A stretch of 11,309 nucleotides of DNA from Finegoldia magna (lineage in GTDB: Bacteria; Bacillota; Clostridia; Tissierellales; Peptoniphilaceae), in NCBI RefSeq assembly GCF_018371055.1, contig NZ_JAGYZD010000033.1, positions 1 to 11,309 on the forward strand. Direction: 5' to 3'. Both the position numbers and the translations under genes were made by a program. Position 1 is the first letter of the stretch. Every line of letters starts with the position of its first letter. The notes beneath the pieces were generated by a model. The model was not told where the DNA came from and made no database searches. It was given only the letters and a program-made list of their open reading frames with translations. This document shows, piece after piece, positions 6,712-11,309 of this stretch.

Positions 6712-6716
6712 TGAAT

Positions 6717-7382
6717 ATGGAAATATTAAAATCAGAATTATTTAAAAACTTCTCAAAACAAGAAATCGAACAACTATTAAACTCAAATTTTATTTACCAA
6801 AAATCCTACAAAAAATACCAATACATATACAAATCTGGAAACACAACAGACACATTCGGGTTAATACTCAAAGGAAAAGTTAGATTAGAAATCACAAATT
6901 ATTGGGGAATTAGAATGATACTTTCAAACAGGAACAAATTCCAAATAATCGCAGAGTCCTACGCAATAAGTGGCGAAAAATTAATCATAGATGTAGTTGC
7001 AAGTGAAGACTGTGAAATCTTGTTCATAAAAACAAATGAAATTTTCTCAAATCACAACGATTACAACGACAAATTAATCAAAAATCTTCTCCTCATATTA
7101 TCTAACGACAATTATTCACTATCACAAAAACTTTGCCAATCCTCCTTCAAAAAAATTCGACAAAAACTATCCGTGTACCTAAGCTCTGTCGCCCTAAAAA
7201 AAGAAACCAACGAATTTGACATACCATTTAATAGACAAGAACTAGCAGATTACCTAAACGTCGACAGAAGTGCACTATCGAAGGAACTAATGGAAATGAA
7301 AAAAGAAGGACTACTTGATTACAACAAAAACCACTTCTCACTCCACAAAAACTTCAAGGAAGAATACTTCTACGTAATCTAG
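6717..7382 (+). CDS. Crp/Fnr-family transcriptional regulator
   Basis: A 221-residue DNA-binding protein. Residues ~10-110 form the cyclic-nucleotide-binding-like β-barrel (GNTTDTFGLILKGKVRLE at 41-58, then IIAESYAISGEKLIIDVVASEDCEILFI at 77-104, quoted here only as a region with key AES and SEDCE elements). A long dimer helix follows (~115-150), then a winged helix with FNRQELADYLNVDRSALSKEL (171-191), the standard recognition motif. There is no N-terminal FNR cysteine cluster, and the Crp phosphate-binding arginine/serine pair is not evident, so the ligand is probably not cAMP; it remains unknown. The divergent position and shared promoter region suggest control of cysK-cysE. The coding strand is noticeably A/C-rich, with C-ending Tyr/Asn codons and CTA leucines, unlike the T-rich ABC genes on the same strand, which may indicate a separate origin. 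Confidence 0.88.
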   Translation: MEILKSELFKNFSKQEIEQLLNSNFIYQKSYKKYQYIYKSGNTTDTFGLILKGKVRLEITNYWGIRMILSNRNKFQIIAESYAISGEKLIIDVVASEDCEILFIKTNEIFSNHNDYNDKLIKNLLLILSNDNYSLSQKLCQSSFKKIRQKLSVYLSSVALKKETNEFDIPFNRQELADYLNVDRSALSKELMEMKKEGLLDYNKNHFSLHKNFKEEYFYVI

Positions 7383-7400
7383 TCAGTTCTAGTCTTACTG

Positions 7401-7421
7401 AATCTGATTAAGCCAGATTTT
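7401..7421 (+). terminator. Weak hairpin after the Crp/Fnr gene
   Basis: AATCTG (7401-7406) and CAGATT (7414-7419) form a 6-bp stem with a 7-base loop and only a short T-run. It is the only terminator-like structure for this gene, since the stronger hairpin at 7471-7500 has its U-run on the minus strand. Confidence 0.35.
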
Positions 7422-7455
7422 CACAAGCGAGATGTTTGCTTGTACGTTAGCAAGC

Positions 7456-7506
7456 CTTACGTTCTCACGCTAAAATACCCCTATCAAACGATAAGGGCAT
7501 TCTCTA
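7456..7506 (-). repeat. Direct repeat copy A, left flank of the lyase gene
   Basis: A 51-base segment matching 9253-9302 with three substitutions and one single-base insertion. It contains CTTACG, TCTCACGC and the hairpin CCCCTATC-AAAC-GATAAGGG. The match runs beyond the hairpin on both sides. A looser match extends left to 7452 (AAGCCTTACG). Confidence 0.85.
7471..7500 (-). terminator. Terminator of the heparinase-like lipoprotein gene (repeat copy A)
   Basis: Minus-strand stem ATGCCCTTATC / GATAGGGGTAT with loop GTTT, 11 pairs including two G-U, followed by TTTTA. It begins 16 bases past the stop codon. Confidence 0.8.
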
Positions 7507-7516
7507 CTTAGTATAA

Positions 7517-9115
7517 TTATTTTAATTCAATATCAACTTTCATTTCTTTATCTATTCCATTACAATCAACTTTAATTACTTTTGTACTTTGTGGAGGATT
7601 TTGATAGTAAACAGAATAATAAAAATCATCTGTTAAACTCACTTCATCTTCAGTAATTAACTTTCCAATAAGCTTGTCGCCTCTATAAAGTTCAACAACA
7701 TTTTTTCCTAACTTCTTCTTGATTTTAGGTTGAATTGAAGGATCTAAGTGAAATAGTCTAGTGTACTTATGTTCTTGTTTGTCCAATGATTTTACAGTAT
7801 CAATTATCGAAATATTTGATAAGTCTTTGTTAAATCTTATATTCCTTTTGAAAGTAATATTTGAAATTCTTTTAGTCACACCTGACATTTCCCATGGAGA
7901 ATCTGTTTTTGTTATTTTTACATCCTTACCCTTAAATTTATTTCCATCGTCTACAATTAAAGTATTATGAGCTTCAAAATCTGTTTGGTATTTTGTATGA
8001 GGATTAGATTCTTCATATCCATACGAACCAAATTCAGTAAATATATTACCGTCCTTATATAGCCAAAAACTCAAATCATCGTTATGATGGTGAGGATTCT
8101 TGATGTAACCACCCCTAAACAAAAGAAAAGCTTTTTTGTCCATATTTTTGTAAATGTCATAACCAGATTCATAATAAGTTTGTCTTTTGTTAGTGTTTCT
8201 ATTATTTAAAATATCATCACTATAATAATCATTTAGATTAATCTTCATCGACCAGGAATCACCAATATTAGGTATGATTCCACTTGGAAGAAGAGTTTGG
8301 TAGGCAAAATCTGCGGATTTTACGTAAATTTCCTTTAATTCATTGTAATTTGGAATCACATTTTCGTCATAATTATCTAAAACTTTTTTTAATTCAGCAA
8401 CTAACACATAGTGATATTCAGATGAATTTTCCAAATGGACACCATCATTATCAAAGTTATCTTTAATATATTTTTCTATTCTTTTACTGCATATATCTTT
8501 TATGTCATCTCTACCATATTTTACTGCATACATAAGACCTGCTTCATCTTGAAAAAACCCATGATTGTTATTACCAGAATAGAAATCAGTAAATGCAAAA
8601 AGTTCTGCGGTTTTCTTCAAATTATCGTCAAGCAATTCTTCATCTTTATTAGACAATTTAAAATCTAATTGTTCAGTTTTTTTAATAAAGTTTAGAATAT
8701 TCGTCATTCTAAGAGCAGTTGTTTCATCATGCCATGACATTTTACTTTTATCAAACTCCATTTGCTCTACAAAAGAAATAATCAATGAATACCCTTCTTT
8801 TATATATGAAATATCCTTTGTATCTTCATACGCATTAAAAAAATCGTCTAAAAAAGAAAATCCATAAATCAATCTTTGAAAAGATCTTTCTATATTACTG
8901 AAAGCTTTCCAATCTCCATCAAATTTATATGTCTGTTCTTTACCTTTAAAATCAATAACCATTGTACCATTGATAATTTTATCTGCAGTAATTTTTGATT
9001 TCGAATTATTTGTTTGCTCAATTTTTTGTTCTGGTTTATTATTTAATTTTTCTTGCCCACAAGCAGACAGAACAATAGACGATAATATAACCAGACATAA
9101 AATCCTTAACTTCAT
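7517..9115 (-). CDS. Heparinase II/III-family lipoprotein (polysaccharide lyase-like)
   Basis: A 532-residue protein with a lipoprotein signal peptide (MKLR, hydrophobic 5-16, lipobox LSAC, Cys19), then a polar Lys/Asn/Gln-rich spacer (~20-45) that would hold it off the membrane. The next ~280 residues are α-helical, as in the (α/α) toroid of alginate-lyase-like enzymes, with SWHDETTALR (127-136), NNNHGFFQDEA (182-192) and ENSSEYHYVL (229-238). The C-terminal half is β-rich with the hallmark HHHNDDLSFWLY (342-353), FTEFGSYGY (359-367) and EAHNTLIVDDG (381-391). His185, Tyr234 or Tyr236 and a His of the 342-344 cluster are in the expected places for catalysis by β-elimination on an acidic glycan. 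Substrate unknown; host glycosaminoglycan or a surface polymer are guesses. AAGGAG lies 5 bases before ATG 9115. No transporter or other glycan gene accompanies it, and it is bracketed by direct repeats. Confidence 0.85.
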   Translation of the reverse strand: MKLRILCLVILSSIVLSACGQEKLNNKPEQKIEQTNNSKSKITADKIINGTMVIDFKGKEQTYKFDGDWKAFSNIERSFQRLIYGFSFLDDFFNAYEDTKDISYIKEGYSLIISFVEQMEFDKSKMSWHDETTALRMTNILNFIKKTEQLDFKLSNKDEELLDDNLKKTAELFAFTDFYSGNNNHGFFQDEAGLMYAVKYGRDDIKDICSKRIEKYIKDNFDNDGVHLENSSEYHYVLVAELKKVLDNYDENVIPNYNELKEIYVKSADFAYQTLLPSGIIPNIGDSWSMKINLNDYYSDDILNNRNTNKRQTYYESGYDIYKNMDKKAFLLFRGGYIKNPHHHNDDLSFWLYKDGNIFTEFGSYGYEESNPHTKYQTDFEAHNTLIVDDGNKFKGKDVKITKTDSPWEMSGVTKRISNITFKRNIRFNKDLSNISIIDTVKSLDKQEHKYTRLFHLDPSIQPKIKKKLGKNVVELYRGDKLIGKLITEDEVSLTDDFYYSVYYQNPPQSTKVIKVDCNGIDKEMKVDIELK

Positions 9116-9119
9116 ATTA

Positions 9120-9170
9120 ACTCCTTGTATGTATTTTTCATATATAATATCAATATTAGCTTACAATAAA
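9120..9170 (-). promoter_or_regulatory. AT-rich leader with promoter-like elements for the lyase gene
   Basis: On the minus strand TTGTAA, 16 bases, TATATG, or alternatively TTGATT, 19 bases, TATTAT. Neither pair is ideal. The position, within 50 bases of the ribosome binding site and after the terminator of the EF-G-like gene, makes a promoter here necessary. Confidence 0.3.
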
Positions 9171-9220
9171 TCAAATGTATTTGCAATAGAAATAAATAAT
9201 AGATTAACATATACTTAAGT

Positions 9221-9242
9221 AAGCCTTGTGCTTTCACGCTAA
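9221..9242. repeat. Extra partial copy of the repeat's left end
   Basis: AAGCCTTGTGCTTTCACGCTAA matches 7452-7473 at 18 of 22 bases and resembles 9253-9269 (CTTACGCTCTCACGC) at a 28-base offset. The right flank thus holds the left-end unit twice, once with and once without the hairpin. Confidence 0.55.
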
Positions 9243-9252
9243 TATCTCAACA

Positions 9253-9302
9253 CTTACGCTCTCACGCAAAAATGCCCCTATCAAACGATAAGGGCATCTC
9301 TA
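9253..9302 (-). repeat. Direct repeat copy B, right flank of the lyase gene
   Basis: The 50-base counterpart of 7456-7506, same orientation, first bases 1797 apart. It lies directly after the stop of the EF-G-like gene and includes that gene's terminator. Confidence 0.85.
9268..9297 (-). terminator. Terminator of the EF-G-like gene (repeat copy B)
   Basis: Minus-strand stem ATGCCCTTATC / GATAGGGGCAT with loop GTTT, 11 pairs including one G-U, followed by TTTTTG. This copy pairs better and has a longer U-run than copy A. Confidence 0.85.
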
Positions 9303-9305
9303 ATT

Positions 9306-11309
9306 TTATTGTTCTTTAATTATTTCTTCTGTAACATTAGAAGGAACTTCTTCATATCTCACAAATTCCATTTCAAATTCTCCCCTTGCTTGAGTCATTG
9401 ATCTCAAATCTATTGAATATTCAAATAATTCTTTATGAGGAGCTTCTGCTATTACGATTTGGTTTCCTTCTTCATCAGATTCCATTCCCAAAATCTTACC
9501 ACGGCGTTTATTCATATCTCCCATTACATCTCCCATGTATTCTTCAGGGATTTTGATTGTAACTTTCATAATAGGTTCCAACAAAATTGGTTTTGCTTCT
9601 TCGATACCTTTTTTGAATGCGATTTGAGCTGCGATTTTGAATGCCATTTCGTTTGAATCTACTGGGTGATATTTTCCATCGTAAAGTATTGCTTTAACAC
9701 CAACTACTGGATATCCAGCCAATGGACCTTTTTCTAACGATTCTTCCAAGCCTTTTTCAACTGCTGGGAAGAAGTTCTTAGGAACAGCTCCACCGAATAC
9801 TTCTTCTTCGAATACGAAAGTTTCTTCAGAGTCTGTCAATGGTTCAAATCTAATGAATACATCTGCGAATTGTCCTGCACCACCAGATTGTTTTTTGTGT
9901 TTTCCTTCTACATCTGATTTTGCTTTGATAGTTTCACGATATGCTATTCTCAATGGAACAATTTCTGTTTCAACTTGGTATTCGTCTTTTAATCTGTCCA
10001 TCATTACTTGAAGTTGAACATTTCCACGTCCACCTATAAGCAATTGCTTAGTTTCATTATTTCTTTCAGATACAAAAGACAAATCTTCAGTTTGCAATTT
10101 AGTTAATGCACTAGAAATTTTATCGTCATCTGATTTTGATTTTGGTTGAATTGCAAAGAATAATGTTGCAGGTTTTAATTTCAAACGTTTGTAAACAGTC
10201 GGATCATTCTTATCAGAAATAGTATCTCCTGTTTCTGTTTCAACTAATTTACTAATCGCACCGATGTCACCTGCGTGAACTTCATCAGTCTTGATTTGTT
10301 CCTTGCCACGTAAGAAGAACAAATCTCCAATTTTTTCTTCAGTTTCTTTGCTTGAATTATATATTAAAGTATCTTTGGTTATTTTACCTGAAATAACCTT
10401 AAATATTGAAATCTTTCCAACAAAAGGATCCACAATTGTCTTAAATACAACTGCACTCATTGGTTCATCAGCAGAGAACTTACGTTGTTTGTCGTCTGCA
10501 TGTCTGAATCCGTATTTCGCTCTTTCATCGTCAGGTGTTGGCATGTATTTTTCGATGATTTCTAATAAAACATCAACACCTATTCCAGTAAGAGCACTAC
10601 CTGCTATAAGTGGTACGCAAGTACCTTCAAGTAACGCTGATACCAAAGCTTTTTTGAATTCTTCGTGTGTAAATTCTTCTCCGTTGAAATATTTTTCCAT
10701 CAAATCATCATCTGTTTGTGCTACAACTTCACAAATTTCGTCAAACACAACATTAACTTCTTCTACTCTATCTTCAGGAATAGGAACTTCTTTGAATTCA
10801 AAACCATTGTATTCAAAAGCTTGTTTGTCTATAACATCAATTACGCCCTTGAAGTCTTCTCCTTCGCCAAGTGTCAAAGTGAATGGAATGATATTCTTAC
10901 CAAATCTTTCGTGCAAATCACTTACGCACTTGTTGAAGTTAGCGTTTTCTTTGTCCATCTTATTAACAAATATAATTCTTGGAAGATCGATAGATTCTGT
11001 ATAACGCAATACTTTTTCTGTTCCTACTTCAATTCCATTAACTGCATCTATAACGATAAGCGCTGCTTCAGATGCTCTTAATGATTGGTACACTTCTCTT
11101 TCAAAATCAAAATAGCCCGGTGTATCAATGAAATTTATTTTTATGTCGTTGTGTTCAACAGGAATAACAGAGCTGGATATAGAAATACCTCTCTTCATTT
11201 CTTGCTTAGAATAGTCAGAAACTGTGTTTTTGTCCTCAACTTTTCCGACTCTGTTAATCACATTGGTTAAGTATAGGCATGCTTCAGTGAGTTGAGTTTT
11301 TCCACTTCC
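9306..11309 (-). CDS. EF-G-like translational GTPase, N terminus outside window
   Basis: 667 residues are visible; the frame runs off the right edge within the P-loop (GSGKT are the first residues), so only about 15-20 are missing. GTG 11261 is internal. Motifs: G2 RGISI (40-44), G3 DTPGY (62-66), G4 NKMD (116-119), G5 GSAL (237-240), then domains II-V of EF-G. Domain IV has KQSGGAGQF (473-481) where EF-G has QSGGRGQY, and keeps the tip loop YHPVDSNEMAF (547-557) with the histidine that enters the decoding site. This points to the paralogous EF-G2-like subfamily of clostridia (PRK12740 type) rather than the ribosomal-operon FusA or a Tet(M)-type protection protein. Likely a ribosome-associated GTPase with translocase-like or back-up activity; the exact role is not established. 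Its neighbours are not ribosomal genes, which also argues against the primary EF-G. Confidence 0.87.
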   Translation of the reverse strand, partial: GSGKTQLTEACLYLTNVINRVGKVEDKNTVSDYSKQEMKRGISISSSVIPVEHNDIKINFIDTPGYFDFEREVYQSLRASEAALIVIDAVNGIEVGTEKVLRYTESIDLPRIIFVNKMDKENANFNKCVSDLHERFGKNIIPFTLTLGEGEDFKGVIDVIDKQAFEYNGFEFKEVPIPEDRVEEVNVVFDEICEVVAQTDDDLMEKYFNGEEFTHEEFKKALVSALLEGTCVPLIAGSALTGIGVDVLLEIIEKYMPTPDDERAKYGFRHADDKQRKFSADEPMSAVVFKTIVDPFVGKISIFKVISGKITKDTLIYNSSKETEEKIGDLFFLRGKEQIKTDEVHAGDIGAISKLVETETGDTISDKNDPTVYKRLKLKPATLFFAIQPKSKSDDDKISSALTKLQTEDLSFVSERNNETKQLLIGGRGNVQLQVMMDRLKDEYQVETEIVPLRIAYRETIKAKSDVEGKHKKQSGGAGQFADVFIRFEPLTDSEETFVFEEEVFGGAVPKNFFPAVEKGLEESLEKGPLAGYPVVGVKAILYDGKYHPVDSNEMAFKIAAQIAFKKGIEEAKPILLEPIMKVTIKIPEEYMGDVMGDMNKRRGKILGMESDEEGNQIVIAEAPHKELFEYSIDLRSMTQARGEFEMEFVRYEEVPSNVTEEIIKEQ

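Noticed and set aside
6609..6716. T-box or SAM/cysteine riboswitch before cysK
   Set aside because: The cysK leader is too short (about 20 bases from the -10 to the start codon) and lacks a terminator-antiterminator structure.
7456..9302. CRISPR or insertion-sequence interpretation of the two direct repeats
   Set aside because: Only two copies 1.8 kb apart with a normal gene between them; no spacer pattern, no cas gene, no transposase and no terminal inverted repeats.
10291..11004. Long plus-strand open frame (237 codons) opposite the EF-G-like gene
   Set aside because: It is antisense to a clearly conserved GTPase, its product is Ser/Leu-rich low-complexity sequence, and it has no ribosome binding site.
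9306..11309. Tetracycline-resistance ribosomal protection protein (Tet(M)-like)
   Set aside because: The domain IV tip keeps the EF-G YHPVDSNEMAF pattern and the overall sequence fits EF-G2-like proteins better.

Overview
The window is low-GC, AT-rich DNA with AGA-dominated arginine codons, strong AGGAGG-type ribosome binding sites, sigma-A-like promoters and hairpin/U-tract terminators. This fits a Gram-positive Firmicute. The gene mix (glycerol dehydrogenase, cysteine synthesis, EF-G paralogue, lipoproteins with short signal peptides) and protein style suggest an anaerobic coccus of the Tissierellia (Finegoldia/Peptoniphilus type), but that is an inference. No rRNA, tRNA, transposase, phage gene or CRISPR array was seen, and no gene-free stretch exceeds 300 bases.

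Layout, left to right. (1) 1-434, +: the 3' end of a gene resembling DUF3783 proteins, closed by a terminator that contains its own stop codon. (2) 447-2852, +: a compact two-gene ABC export operon. Its promoter carries two imperfect palindromes, the ATPase and a 12-helix ABC-2-like permease overlap, and a hairpin shared with the converging gene ends it. (3) 2875-5191, -: glycerol dehydrogenase (gldA) and a lipoprotein of the EreA/ChaN-like (Tiki/TraB) superfamily, each with its own terminator. (4) 5201-6608, -: cysK-cysE, overlapping, together making cysteine from serine. (5) 6646-7382, +: a Crp/Fnr-family regulator divergent from cysK, with a clear promoter and a palindrome just downstream of its expected transcription start. 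(6) 7456-9302: a heparinase II/III-family lipoprotein gene bracketed by two ~50-bp direct repeats, each containing the terminator of a minus-strand gene. (7) 9306-11309, -: an EF-G-like GTPase running off the right edge, lacking only its extreme N terminus.

How the parts fit: cysK and cysE form one pathway, and the divergent Crp/Fnr protein is a reasonable candidate regulator for it and for itself. The ABC pair is a self-contained exporter, probably controlled by a repressor encoded elsewhere. The polysaccharide-lyase-like lipoprotein looks like a one-gene cassette next to the EF-G-like gene, with the flanking repeats marking its ends. I found no clear sign of a wholly new multi-gene system. 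The least ordinary signals are the repeat-bracketed lyase gene, the EreA/ChaN-like lipoprotein and the operator-like palindromes.
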